A stretch of DNA of 64,000 nucleotides from Antedon mediterranea (GCF_964355755.1 NC_092671.1:5159001-5223000), one strand, 5' to 3'. Positions 49,501 through 58,609 are shown, counted from the first letter of the stretch. The notes: generated by a model not told the origin, from the sequence alone. Translations and numbers: made by a program.

Positions 49501-49670
49501 TTGCCTTCATCAGACAGGATAATTTTCCGCCTTCCACACGGCGGATAAATTGCTAATGCTTCCTGGAAGCTTTGTTCAATCTCCGGACTCCATACTCCTT
49601 CCGCATCGTTGCCGGGGTCCTCGTCGGAGAGGTTCCCACTCTGACTGCTTGGGTTCCAACTGTCTGTCAT
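22441..49670 (-). CDS. TEAD: TEAD/scalloped transcription factor, complete 12-exon coding region
   Basis: Joining minus-strand exons 49670-49493, 39770-39706, one of two 63-nt exons (35796-35734 or 35645-35583), 32990-32832, 31186-31146, 30715-30547, 29480-29418, 27982-27875, 26895-26837, 26270-26189, 24672-24520 and 22554-22441 gives 1,254 nt (417 residues plus stop) with every intron GT-AG. The TEA DNA-binding domain occupies about residues 24-96 and the YAP/TAZ-binding fold about 198-417. The KVCSFG cysteine, palmitoylated in vertebrate TEADs, is C318. TEADs bind M-CAT sites (GGAATG) in the nucleus and need YAP/TAZ (Yorkie) or Vestigial-type partners to activate Hippo-pathway targets. No frame defect is seen. 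The start is a normal ATG with an in-frame stop upstream, unlike the non-AUG start of some vertebrate TEADs. A 5' untranslated exon must lie beyond 49695. Confidence 0.97.
22555..24519. other. TEAD intron 11
   Basis: No exon supported. GC-richer islands at about 22680-23200 and 24060-24440 give short open frames on both strands without recognisable homology, probably dispersed repeats. A phrase CTGGTTTTCAGGAGTCTGGTATT at 22790-22820 belongs to the repeat family seen at 12300 and 49285. Confidence 0.5.
24520..24672 (-). CDS. TEAD: TEAD coding exon 11
   Basis: 153 nt, phase 0, 51 residues: [37 protein letters not shown] and [14 protein letters not shown]. The acceptor is AAATTGCAG and the donor CAG|GTGAGT. 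Near-identical to vertebrate TEADs, the most conserved stretch of the YAP-binding domain. Confidence 0.98.
25795..25910 (-). repeat. tRNA-derived SINE-like element
   Basis: On the minus strand a box-A-like AGTGGAGCTTGTGG is followed by a box-B-like GGTTCAATCCTGACC at tRNA-like spacing, then an unrelated tail. This layout suggests a tRNA-derived SINE or tRNA pseudogene in TEAD intron 10. Confidence 0.5.
26189..26270 (-). CDS. TEAD: TEAD coding exon 10 (lipidation cysteine)
   Basis: 82 nt: completes Q302, then [16 protein letters not shown] with C318, [11 protein letters not shown]. The cysteine in KVCSFG is the conserved autopalmitoylation site of vertebrate TEADs. The acceptor is CGTTTTAG and the donor GAG|GTAAGT. 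Confidence 0.97.
26595..26760 (+). repeat. Minisatellite, TTCAAATTCTGATTCTTG units
   Basis: Eight or so imperfect units of about 19-22 bp inside TEAD intron 9, close to exon 9. Confidence 0.85.
26837..26895 (-). CDS. TEAD: TEAD coding exon 9
   Basis: 59 nt: [19 protein letters not shown] plus CA. The acceptor is TTAATTAG and the donor CCA|GTGAGT. The split glutamine codon is completed by exon 10. Confidence 0.96.
26896..27874. other. TEAD intron 8
   Basis: AT-rich, with no exon or repeat recognised. It includes a moderately GC-rich stretch near 27420-27650 with no clear feature. Confidence 0.5.
27875..27982 (-). CDS. TEAD: TEAD coding exon 8
   Basis: 108 nt, phase 0, 36 residues containing [20 protein letters not shown] and ending GFYLVKFW. 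The acceptor is TTTTTAG and the donor TGG|GTAAGT. This part of the domain contributes to the YAP interface in known structures. Confidence 0.97.
27983..29417. other. TEAD intron 7
   Basis: No exon supported. Several short open frames lack homology. The inverted phrase CACCTGGTAATGAATTACCAGGTG lies at about 28452-28475. Confidence 0.5.
29418..29480 (-). CDS. TEAD: TEAD coding exon 7
   Basis: 63 nt, phase 0: [20 protein letters not shown] then E. The acceptor is TTTATAG and the donor GAA|GTAAGT. It corresponds to the YNKHLFVHIG...SDPLLE segment of vertebrate TEADs. Confidence 0.97.
29689..30363 (+). repeat. Tandem repeat of about 48 bp with an acidic open frame, in TEAD intron 6
   Basis: About twelve units around AACAAAAAGAATGAGGATG. 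On the plus strand one frame reads as alternating NGNKKNEDD and NVNKKNEDG modules separated by runs of D, from 29689 to about 30085. An indel near 30088 (AATGCAGTGAGG) shifts it to another frame, which stays acidic until a TAA after SYTHET at about 30383. The region sits opposite TEAD within its intron. A TTTTGTAG before the start could be an acceptor, but no partner exon was found. I read it as a minisatellite; a coding origin is possible. Confidence 0.75.
30390..30512 (+). repeat. Dispersed repeat, CTCTATTAAGGGG family
   Basis: Starts ACAGTACAACCCTCTATTGG and ends 'AAGGTGTCCCCTTAATAGGGG'. It lies between the acidic tandem repeat and TEAD exon 6. Confidence 0.6.
30547..30715 (-). CDS. TEAD: TEAD coding exon 6 (start of YAP-binding domain)
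   Basis: 169 nt. It completes D169, then [11 protein letters not shown], a proline-rich linker, and W198 [15 protein letters not shown] with [11 protein letters not shown], the first strands of the YAP-binding fold. The acceptor is TTTTTTAG and the donor AAT|GTAAGT. Confidence 0.97.
30775..31085 (+). repeat. Minisatellite, GGGCTGGCCTACTATGTCTG units
   Basis: About ten units of roughly 30 bp (GGCTGGCCTACTATGTCTGG plus a TTTTC-rich spacer) filling most of TEAD intron 5. Single copies of the same phrase inside a longer dispersed repeat occur near 12310 and 49290. Confidence 0.9.
31146..31186 (-). CDS. TEAD: TEAD coding exon 5 (short linker exon)
   Basis: 41 nt encoding [13 protein letters not shown] plus two bases. 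It is flanked by TTTCCCACAG and GTAAGT and aligns with the FWP...GSSQD region of vertebrate TEADs. The intron to exon 6 (430 bp) is mostly minisatellite. Confidence 0.93.
32070..32214 (+). repeat. Dispersed repeat, CTCTATTAAGGGG family
   Basis: Contains 'CCACTATTAAGGAGAAAAC', 'GACCCAAAAGTGTCCCCC', CAATAGGGGTTTCTCC and a right end AAGTTCTACTGTAAA that is the inverse of the ACAGTAGAAC left end at 13152. Located in TEAD intron 4. Confidence 0.65.
32215..32831. other. TEAD intron 4, part
   Basis: AT-rich, nothing recognised. Confidence 0.5.
32832..32990 (-). CDS. TEAD: TEAD coding exon 4 (post-TEA linker)
   Basis: 159 nt, phase 0, residues 103-155. It begins [15 protein letters not shown], then [14 protein letters not shown], as in vertebrate TEADs, and ends in a proline- and glycine-rich linker. 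The acceptor is TTCTGTAG and the donor CCG|GTAAGA. Confidence 0.96.
33779..33893 (+). mobile_element. MITE, GCTCTGTCTACACT family
   Basis: Left end AGCTCTGTCTACACTATC and right end GATAGTGTAGACGGAGTT form inverted termini around a 115-bp element with TTTATGTGAC and AATGTGATGTGCC inside. It is an intronic insertion in TEAD intron 3. Confidence 0.85.
33894..35582. other. TEAD intron 3, part
   Basis: AT-rich, with an AATC run at about 35126-35145. No further exon-3 copy was found. Confidence 0.5.
35583..35645 (-). CDS. TEAD: TEAD alternative exon 3b (recognition helix, variant)
   Basis: 63 nt, phase 0 at both ends, 21 residues beginning [12 protein letters not shown] and ending RTIK. The acceptor is TTTTGATCAG|GTTTCG and the donor AAG|GTAACA. 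It matches 3a at 12 of 21 residues, with changes I to M and R to K inside the helix and a different, more basic tail (DVKR). The open frame, intact splice sites and conserved SSH.QVLA.RK argue against a decayed duplicate. Confidence 0.94.
35646..35733 (-). other. 88-bp intron between alternative TEAD exons 3a and 3b
   Basis: Starts GTAGGC and ends TTTTGATCAG on the minus strand. It is the shortest intron of the gene, whose other introns are hundreds to thousands of bases. Such closeness could hinder splicing of 3a directly to 3b. Confidence 0.8.
35734..35796 (-). CDS. TEAD: TEAD alternative exon 3a (recognition helix, canonical-like)
   Basis: 63 nt, phase 0 at both ends, 21 residues beginning [12 protein letters not shown] and ending AMCK. 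The acceptor is CTCTCCTAG|GTTTCT and the donor AAG|GTAGGC. The N-terminal half equals the canonical TEA helix 3. The tail (ARELQ) resembles my recollection of the Drosophila scalloped tail. It is the upstream member of a duplicated exon pair and lies 88 bp from 3b. Confidence 0.95.
35797..39705. other. TEAD intron 2
   Basis: No supported exon. 35830-36180 is richer in CpG than its surroundings. A short minus-strand exon-like stretch (CTTATTTCAG then [12 protein letters not shown]) lies near 37270-37345 but has no partner. A short CTCTATTAAGGGG-family piece is at 36590-36622. Confidence 0.45.
39706..39770 (-). CDS. TEAD: TEAD coding exon 2 (TEA helix 2)
   Basis: 65 nt. Together with the leftover G it encodes [16 protein letters not shown] then SRSRKQ. 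The acceptor is TTTACAG|GT and the donor CAG|GTGAGG. Vertebrate TEADs have GKTRTRKQ here, so two conservative T-to-S changes are seen. Confidence 0.97.
39771..40672. other. TEAD intron 1, proximal part
   Basis: AT-rich, with no feature recognised. Confidence 0.5.
40673..40745 (+). repeat. tRNA-derived SINE head or tRNA pseudogene
   Basis: GATGTCGCAGTGGTTACC resembles box A, and GGGTTCAAGCTC resembles box B at tRNA-like spacing, with a CTCT...AGAG stem between them. An A-rich stretch follows. This layout is typical of a tRNA-derived SINE, not a functional tRNA. Confidence 0.55.
41374..41428 (+). repeat. 14-bp tandem repeat CTGTCAACTTAATT
   Basis: Three full units and one partial unit directly upstream of a MITE-like element. 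Confidence 0.9.
41491..41785 (+). mobile_element. MITE-like element, CTGTTTCTGCTGC family
   Basis: Left terminus GGTCCTGTTTCTGCTGC is answered 68 bp later by the inverse GGGAGCAGAAACAGGAC (41559-41575), making an 85-bp hairpin end. The body shares GCATTTTGGGTAA and CAACCACCCAC-like phrases with 62508-62555. A degraded right terminus TATGCAGCAGATAA lies near 41775. Confidence 0.7.
41786..46716. other. TEAD intron 1, middle part
   Basis: AT-rich, no supported exon. A CTCTATTAAGGGG-family relic lies at 44211-44272, and a loosely repetitive GATGCTTACTTGACT-like stretch at 45400-45600. Confidence 0.45.
46717..46812 (-). other. Unassigned exon-like segment in TEAD intron 1
   Basis: 96 nt between TTTTTCTTAG and GTAAGA on the minus strand. 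The best frame reads [20 protein letters not shown] then [11 protein letters not shown], protein-like and free of stops. Its phase does not fit between TEAD exons 1 and 2, where inclusion would introduce a stop. I do not recognise the family and found no partner exon. Confidence 0.35.
46813..49282. other. TEAD intron 1, distal part
   Basis: AT-rich. A GC-richer phrase AAACCACCCTCCCTGGGGTG is near 47874. No exon recognised. Confidence 0.45.
49283..49460 (+). repeat. Dispersed repeat with GGGCTGGCCAAATATGTCTGG
   Basis: ACCAGACACCTTTGGGCTGG then 'ATATGTCTGGTTTTCCAG' and several variants of TCTGGTTTTC.GAGAGT. It is related to the copies at 12300 and to the tandem units at 30775-31085, and lies just inside TEAD intron 1 next to exon 1. 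Confidence 0.7.
49493..49670 (-). CDS. TEAD: TEAD coding exon 1 (start and first part of TEA domain)
   Basis: Encodes residues 1-59 plus one base. The start is [12 protein letters not shown]; the TEA domain begins at [19 protein letters not shown] and runs through [18 protein letters not shown]. The donor is TATG|GTACGA. The exon has 25 nt of 5' UTR upstream to an acceptor CCATAG at 49696. An in-frame TGA just upstream of the ATG supports this start. Confidence 0.96.
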
Positions 49671-49695
49671 CTTGCTAACTCATACTCCTCTCAGT

Positions 49696-51457
49696 CTATG
49701 GAAAAAAAAATTTAAAAAATAAGATATTGTATTTTTCCATTAGATTTACAGCTATGTAAAACTCGCTTAGCCAGTTTCACCGACCTTTGTCCAGAATAAT
49801 AAGTTACATGAGAGGTAACTTAAGTTTTCTGGGCTTTTCATATTGGACATTTTGTGATCAGCTAGTACCAGTTAATTTCTTCTGTGATTGAGACTACAGT
49901 TTAATTTTTGTATTCATTGATAAGTATTAAATATCTATCTGGGCTTTTCATACTGGACTTTTTGTGATCTATCTGTGAATTTTTGCTGTGATTGGGAAAT
50001 AATAGTATTAGTAAATAATTTTTGTAGTCAATTATAAGTATCAAATATCCATAATATTTAGATACAATAATTCAACATTTTCCATGATAATTACGGCATT
50101 CACTAAGAAATTATTGTCAATAAGTTTCAGTATTATACAATTCTACAACTATAAGAAACTATGTAAAATAGAAAGTCTCCCAACCTATATTCCCAAAATG
50201 TGTTTTTTATTTCTTAATACATTTTGAAAAAAACAAACTTTCTATAAAAATCGATTTAAAAAAAAAGTTTAATTGCATCCGAATTTCTGCTACTCTGTCA
50301 ATGGATTTCGGACCTTTTGGACAACTACAGTTTTTTTTTCTGTGTTAATGGGAGTTAAATCTTTATTGAAACACAAAGATTAAAACCACAGCAAAATGAT
50401 CAAATCCGCTTTTTACTGTACTGGGGCTTACGGTTTTAATTCTATGTGATCTTATGATAACTGTACAGCATTGTTATAGCTAAAACACTGCAGAGTTGTA
50501 TGCACCATTCTCTGTGATCCCTGTGGAGTTCAAAGGTTATATAAAGGTTCATAACAGCTGACAGCTGATCTAATCAATCCTGCTAAAAATATCAAGTTAA
50601 ATATGTAACCAATCTACAGACAAAAAGTCATTTTTTTCCTAAATTACTAATTGAATTACGTCATACAATTCTAAGCTTTAACAAATCTGGTGGTATATAA
50701 TCAGGAGAGACCAAAAACGATGGTTTGGCGAAGTTAAGCAATTCCCCTTGTGGTCCAAGTGGTCTTGGACAATTGGAGGGAGACGTGTATAGTGTAAGAG
50801 TTTTTTTTAACGCCAGACAAATGTGATTCATATTTATTTCAGTCAAAGTTTTCAGTCAAGAACAACCTTTTCATTCAGAATCTTTACTTTATTTCTTAAC
50901 TTTAATATTACTTTTCACACCTTATCGTTGTATCACTATAATTACAACACCTCCTCATTCGATGTCTTTAAAATTCTATGCATTTTTTAATATACTAATT
51001 GGGGTAAGGTTAATTTAGCTTTATTGTATAATCTTCTCTTCAAAATAAATGTGAAACTATTGTACATAATGTACTAACAAGTCGAGTATTTACTAACAAA
51101 TAGGTCTGCTTTATAACAGATCATTAAGAACCTCATAGTACTGTTATGTATAATAAATACTGATAAAGATAATACATATGGATTCCCATAGGAGAGGTTA
51201 TGCATGTAGTTGTGAATAGTCAATTCATGAGACAATATAAGACTGGAGTCTTTCGTAACACGGGAATACACGAAGGGGCTGTTTTTAACATCTGTTTGCT
51301 TTACAATAACAAATACAATTAAAATTGACTAGAATATTACACATCTTAATGTGATTGCCGTGAAGTGGAAAGTACACGCAAATGTTAAAAACTACACTAA
51401 AATACAATAAAAATTGTCAATAAACAAACACATTGTTGTCAGCATTTATTCTGTATG
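49696..51457. other. Upstream of TEAD coding exon 1, no supported gene
   Basis: AT-rich. A minus-strand open frame at 50661-50846 (SPSNCPRPLGPQG) lacks a recognisable family. A 5' untranslated TEAD exon could be here but cannot be pinpointed. Confidence 0.4.
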
Positions 51458-52530
51458 TCAATGAACATGTTGATGTCACTAAGCCTGTTGACACTAAACA
51501 AGATGAAAATAAACATGTTGACATTAAACATGTTGATGATACTAAACATGTTAACACTAAAAATGTTGATAAAAATAAGCATGTTGATGATACTACAGTA
51601 AGCATGTTGATAAAAATAAACATGTTGATAAAAATAAACATGTTGACAAAAATAAACATGTTGACAAAAATAAACATGTTGACAAAAATAAACATGTTGA
51701 CAAAAATAAACATGTTGACAAAAATAAACATGTTGACAAAAATAAACATGTTGACAAAAATAAACATGTTGACAAAAATAAACATGTTGACAAAAATAAA
51801 CATGTTGACAAAAATAAACATGTTGACAAAAATAAACATGTTGACAAAAATAAACATGTTGACAAAAATAAACATGTTGACAAAAATAAACATGTTGACA
51901 AAAATAAACATGTTGACAAAAATAAACATGTTGACAAAAATAAACATGTTGACAAAAATAAACATGTTGACAAAAATAAACATGTTGACAAAAATAAACA
52001 TGTTGACAAAAATAAACATGTTGACGCTACTAAACATGTTGACGCTACTAAACATGTTGACGCTACTAAACATGTTGACGCTACTAAACATGTTGACGCT
52101 ACTAAACATGTTGACGCTACTAAACATGTTGACGCTACTAAACATGTTGACGCTACTAAACATGTTGACGCTACTAAACATGTTGACGCTACTAAACATG
52201 TTGACGCTACTAAACATGTTGACGCTACTAAACATGTTGACGCTACTAAACATGTTGACGCTACTAAACATGTTGACGCTACTTAACATGTTGACGCTAC
52301 TTAACATGTTGACGATACTAAACATGTTGACGATACTAAACATGTTGACGATACTAAACATGTTGACGATATTAAACATGTTGACAATACTAAACATGTT
52401 GACGATACTAAACATGTTGATGCTACTAAACAAGTTGACGATAGTAAACATGTTAACGATACTAAACATGTTGATGCCACTAAACATGTTGACGATACTA
52501 AACATGCTATGATACCAAACATGTTTATGT
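51458..52530 (+). repeat. 18-bp minisatellite in homogenised blocks
   Basis: Units of AAACATGTTGAC plus six variable bases. After about ten mixed units come 21 copies of AAACATGTTGACAAAAAT (51636-52013), then 16 copies of the GCTACT version (52014-52301, the last changes being T for A at the unit start), then about twelve mainly GATACT units. Because 18 is a multiple of three, long stop-free frames of about 360 codons exist on both strands; these are by-products of the repeat, not evidence of genes. Confidence 0.97.
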
Positions 52531-55500
52531 CACTTAGATATTGACACTTGATCTGCATATTTCCTAACATAGTAGTAAAATGTATATGTACTGTAATTAA
52601 TGTACTTTGCTTGGGAAAAGAAAGAAATAATCAAAATTGGTAGTTTGCTCTACTAAAATATATGATATACTTGGAATGAATGATTGTTTGGTATTTACTT
52701 ATTAATAATAGGTTATATCTAGCCTTGACCAACAATACAGAAGATAACCTCTATCTATCCCATCAGAATTCATCAGCCTAAAAGCATAAATGAAAAATAC
52801 CATCTTTTTAATAATAAAAAATCGATAAAAAGAATATGAAACTGTTATTAATATATCATCTGAACATACTTAGAATAATTGGAATACCATAAACTCCAAG
52901 AATTGTGAAACTTTTTAATTATTGTAATTTAGTCTTTATTTTAAAATATTGTTGTTAAAGGATAAAATGGGGAAAGGCTTCTCCATTTTGGTTTAATCTG
53001 GTACTCTAGTCCAGTGTTGTATAGTTTTTATCCATCTTTTCATTGTTCAGAGCTATGAATGCTGTGTATGATATAAAATGTAAAACAGAATAAAGGTATT
53101 AAACATAGTAGCAGTTTTTGTCAAATGCATTTAGGATTTTCTGTGGTTTGAAAAGGTTTGGTAAGATTACCCTTCCTTCCTTTTTAAAGCACTGTGCCCT
53201 ACTGTACTTGACTAAATAACTTCTTCTAATCTAGCCATTCTAAATAACAATTTTAATTTTCCTGGAAATGGACATTAACAATTGTTAAGGAATAAATGTT
53301 TTATCGTATAAAGAAGTCTCAAAATAATTAACAAACTTTCACATTGTTATCAGTGTGGAAAACTTATAACAGAAACTTATAATCGAAGTAAAGACAAACT
53401 AGATCGACGAAGACAAGCAAGTATACATGCATTAAAAATTATTTTCGGTATAATGGATATTTCCATAATTATTTAGGACAATCAAAATTGTCTCATTAGA
53501 TGATGTCATTTCCATTTTACACAGCTGTCTCTTGAATAATTACTTTAAATAAATTATAAAGAATGTAGGGTGGATACATATTCACTGCATTGCAAACTGA
53601 TTTAATTCATTTTACTGATAAACAGTAATTGGTCTATTTTAAAGATAAATGGAATTTATAATCTAAGGTTCTGTTCACACTGAAGAAACTGAGAAATCTG
53701 TACATTCATTGTAAGTATACAATGTGCCTTGCAATGCTGAACTATATGAGTGGAAACTGTTTAATATACAAATTTGTTGTAAGATGTTGATGTAATTCAC
53801 CAAGTATCCAATCACAATGTTTTTGATGACACGAAGATGATACATCCAATAACAAAACTTGCTGTGTGTCTGAACACCATTTCCACTCTATTGCCATTGG
53901 TGCGAACACAGTCTTAACTTGAATACATTTACTATTCAGTATGCGTGTAAATCACTCTTTTCCAATTTGATACTAAAAACTTATTGCAGAATCTCAATTT
54001 TAGATTTGACGGTATTGGTGATAAGATAATCTGGTTTTATACAGTATTATTAGGTATACAGTACGGAGTAAAGTTTTACTACTCATATACCTTGCCAAGT
54101 AATTTAAAAGCGGTGCCAAGATGGTTTTTCACTTTCTTTCAACATTATGTCTACCATCAATAATTAATAGAACAACAAAAATAGTTGTTTAATATTAAAT
54201 AGTCATAAAATAAAAGTTCATTAACTTTTATATGTGTGGTACGCCAAATGACTAAGCAATATTTGAAAAAACTTTATTGGAAAATTAAAATTTTAAAATT
54301 TATTCACGAAAATATAGAAAAACAACTACTGTTTTATTCCATTCTGGGTTGTTTTATTTTTTTTCAAATCTAATTGTAGTTTTTTTTATATTTATTTTTT
54401 TTTATATTAAATTGTAGTTTTTTAATGTGGACTTTTATTTATTTCTTTAATGTTTAAAGTTATTATCTTGCTTCTGTTTTACATTGTTTGTCCCATTGTT
54501 ATATTCACTTATGAATTTGTTTATAATAAATAATGATAGAATAAGTATGCTTTTTGACTTCTTATTCTTATTATTACGCCATAGGTACTTGATTATTGTA
54601 GTTCAATATCAGCTTAAGCAATGACACAACAGCAGCACCACTAAAGCTATCCCCGTAATAGGGGTTCTGCTGTATTCATTTAAATACCCTATATTTTACA
54701 GAGTAATCATTAACCAAAGTCAATCTTTAACATCCATTATTTTAAAATATGTACTTTTCGATTACAAATAAATTTTTGTAGAATAATTGCCGGAAAAGCT
54801 AATTAATAACTCAACACTTAATTAAGCTAATCACACTTCAAATGGAGTAGTAATAATAATTTATGTTTCAATTGTACAAATTAATTACTTCCGCACACAT
54901 TAATAAATGTAAAAATCACCCCAAAAATGAAAAGAAAATTTAGCAATAAAGAACATGTGTGTCAACTTTAAGTGTTATGCTAGTTTGACAATTTTTTTGA
55001 TTTTTTTTTGGGGGGGGGGGGGGGGAGTGGCAAATGTTCCTAATCCAAGTTCAATCCTTAACTTTTAAATGCACTGATACTTTTTGACCTATTTTTTACA
55101 GCCTATTACTATGTTAGCACTCCTCTGTTTTAAAAATCCTGGATTTTCCCTTGCTATGTCTGAGGAGCCAACAACATTAATAAAGTAATTTTACATTTAA
55201 ACCACATACAGTAATCGTATCCTACATATAGTTTTAAAAATATTTTAGAAAAGCATGAGGGGTGCAAGGTGGGCTTGCAACCCGCGAATATAAGAATATC
55301 ACGCCTTATACACGAAGCTTGGCATGATGGTAAATTAAAATAAACAGAATAATCTTTGTTTACTGTATAACAATACCTTCTGACATAACAAGTGACCCAT
55401 TTTGTAAATCCTTTTGTATATACAATGAGTCATACTAGCTTTATAGTGTGGCATCCTTACAATGTACAGTATGTGCTGCTTTGTGCAGTACTGTGTAATG

Positions 55501-56588
55501 TAGATGGTCAGTTTGACAACTCAACAAGTTTGTATAGGAAGCAATATATTATACAAATATTGTCATTTATCATTAAATACGGAAACAATGGTTAAATATT
55601 AAGGAAATCAATGTGAAGTGTAGCATTTACTAAATTAGATTATTTAAGGGCAACCAGAGGGGCAGATTCAGTTTATAGAAACAAAGGGGCACAACTATAA
55701 GGTAAAAACACATGCCCATTGTGGCTTGCCTGAATTCACTCATGCATGGAATATTTATTCAGAAGATTCAATAAAAAATAATATTTTGTTTGACTTCTTT
55801 GAATATTATTATATAATTAATGATCAATTAATCCTGTAATACAAACCTACAGAAACTTCTTAAGCCCACATTCAGTACAAGAAAACTATTTAGCTAATCT
55901 TAATTAAGTTTTAATTAGAATCAATCTTAGTACTTGCTTGGTATCGAAGACCATAGAAAAGTGATCTTGGAGGGAGCTCTTATTGTTTGAGTTCATACCT
56001 TTTTAGAATAACCAATACATATTTTATTATGATACTCCAATATGGTCTAAATTGAGCTCAAAAGTTTACTAGGTTAAATGGTCAATATCATTATTTTATA
56101 TTGGTCAGCAAAGAGGTCAGTGAAAACCTTTATAAATTATTGCAGGGTAAATTTTTATGAATTTGATGAAATACCAATTGGTAAAAAAGAAAAAATAACT
56201 ACATTTTTAAAATTTTTAATTATAAGAAGATTATTTCTAATTAGCTTCTTGTTCAATTTAATATACATTCTCACTTTCAGTTCACTGTCATCTTTGAACT
56301 ATTGCGATAAATTACTAAAAATATGAGGTTTTGTTTACATGAAGAGCATGTATCGGAGCACACTACACTACCTTGCCAACCAATAGCATTAAAAGGTGCA
56401 AAATTCTGCTATTCAGACCGTCTTATCTGGTTTTAATTGAGTTTACCTGAAAAATGAAAACTCTGTTGTTACCAATGAAAAATAAACCAATAAAGGATCT
56501 TTTATTATTTGTGTATGAAGTTAATGGCAAGTACAGAGTGAAAAGAAAATGTGTTTCTCAGATAAAATACATTTTTACTGTCACAAAG
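52531..56588. other. No supported gene
   Basis: AT-rich. It has a CTCTATTAAGGGG-family relic at 54641-54674, a G-run of about 17 at 55009-55025, and a phrase CACTCCTCTGTTTTAAAAAT at 55120 resembling 18193. No coding signal. Confidence 0.5.
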
Positions 56589-56733
56589 CTAAAGCTCTGT
56601 CTACACTCTCAAACTTTATGTGACAAAAACATGTGATGTGCCCATATATAGACATGATGTCATATCACTACCATATTTGGACACATTACAATTTTGTTGT
56701 CAATCTAGTTTGAAAGTGTAGACCGAGCTTTAG
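56589..56733 (+). mobile_element. MITE, GCTCTGTCTACACT family (complete copy)
   Basis: Left end CTAAAGCTCTGTCTACACT and right end AGTGTAGACCGAGCTTTAG are inverted, with one mismatch. The body phrases match the copies at 1680 and 33779. The CTAAAG ends make the target duplication hard to define; TA is possible. Confidence 0.88.
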
Positions 56734-57947
56734 GTAGTGTTTTGTTGATTTCAATAATCATGGCTTTAATTAGGATTTGTACCTAGAATATTAGGCAAAA
56801 AAAACAAGGTACAATACCACTATAGATAAAAATAAGCAAAATTTTGAAATAAATTTTTGTTGTATTTGAAATCCTTCCAATTTTATTATGTTATATCAAA
56901 ATTACTTATAATTAAAAACAAACAAAGTTTTGCTTTAAATTTTAAGGGACAGACTGTCGCTTTATGTTTTATGATAATGCATTTTGGTACAAATTTAACA
57001 AAACTGACTTGTCATTCTGAATAATGTAATGTTTCAAAATGTATCACACAAGTTTCAAACGGATAACATCAAGTTACAAAAAAAAAAAAAAAATGTCAGA
57101 AAATTGATATATAAAAAACAGTGCTAATTTCACCAGGGAGGGGTCAGAAATGCGTCTTATTAACAAGGGGACGATCTCTTCCCCTGCCTGTAAGTTGAGA
57201 AGCATTTTGTGATTCGGCTTGGGTCAGTAAATTGACAGGGACGTTGGGGGCACATCCCGTTCTGTCCCGGAGGATCGTATTTTGTTAAATCTAAATGTCA
57301 TTTGTAAAATTAAATTGACACCGACGAAATTCTGAACATGTTTTTCATCGGCCACACTCTGATAACATTCTTTGTGGGAGGGGGGAAAAGGTAAATCTAT
57401 GACATAAACAATTGCGATGAACCGGCACACAGTTGTAGGTCACTGGCAAATTGGACGACTTCCTGTATAGGGGGATTTTTCGTTGAAGCGATTTTGATAC
57501 ATATTTCTAATGAGAACGTCCAGTGTTGGCAAAGTCAAATTCAATAAAGTCGCAAAATGTGTATAAACTCCCAATAGTACGCTGATCCGTCTTCTTAATC
57601 GACCATTTGTGATTTCATTTTCAAATAGAAAGTAGAGGTATATTATAAATGAATTTAAATCCTGGTTAAGAAAATCAGTAGATACTTTTTGTGAACTCTA
57701 TAATCTATTTGACATGTTCTGTCACTGTATTGTAAAACTACAATATAACAAACATTTTCTAATGAATTCTTTGAAGGCAACTTTCAAAACATTGCATATT
57801 ACATTTTTAAATGTTATAGCTTGTAAAACAATTAAGGCTTTGGTGGTTGTAGGTGTATGCAGTAGGCGTACCAGTGGCATAACGCAGAGGCGTGGTATTG
57901 GAACGTTACATGGCCCTCTAATGGTGGAGGCCACAGCCATTTTTGAC
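56734..57947. other. No supported gene; GC-richer patch
   Basis: 57110-57480 is richer in GC and CpG than its surroundings and may be regulatory. 57870-57947 (ACCAGTGGCATAACGCAGAG to GGTGGAGGCCAC) looks like one side of an older repeat whose other side follows the transposon at 61715. Confidence 0.4.
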
Positions 57948-57967
57948 ATATGAGACCCGGCATGGCA
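57948..57967 (+). repeat. Left terminal inverted repeat
   Basis: ATATGAGACCCGGCATGGCA, a perfect inverse of 61695-61714. Confidence 0.9.
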
Positions 57968-58609
57968 TAATCGGCGACAAGTCGCGATACCTAATATCAA
58001 GCAAATTACGTTAACAGTACAAAATAGGTCACATGGTCAAAAAAAATGTTTTGCTAAAAATCACATCTTTTAATATCTATCTAATATCTCACAAAGTTTT
58101 AATTGTTAAAAACATGTGTAAAGTCATTATTTAGTAGAAATAAAATCATTCATCAAACACAAAATTGTTATTTTCATTGAAAAAAAATCAACAAACACGC
58201 CATATTTTACGATAACATTGTCAACGAACCCGAGTACCCACATCGTCGTGTTCGGTATCTATCGAAAGGTTAAAATGTGACCTTTTCATTGCGAACAAAA
58301 AATAATTATTTTCAATATCATCCAACCAATCAGAGGAACTGTTAAACAGTCCTGTTAAAGATTTCTTGTTACTATACAAGGGACGCGATCGGTCTAATAC
58401 GGTTTGTCATTGGTCAGATTCAATCATGTGGTCATAGAATGCCAACTGCGCATGTGCATGATGGCAATCATTTCCCTCGATGTCTCTATCGCACGCTTAA
58501 ACAATTTTAATAGTATACGTTATTTGACTACATTTTCACTGTTTTATCTACTGTTTTTTTACAAATTGCTTATTAACAGGCTAGGCCTGGTATAGTTTAA
58601 AGTTTTATC

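Noticed and set aside
51417-52512. Long open frames of about 360 codons on both strands
   Set aside because: They arise because the minisatellite unit is 18 bp and stop-free; the encoded MLTKIN or MFIFVN repeats have no protein character or start context.
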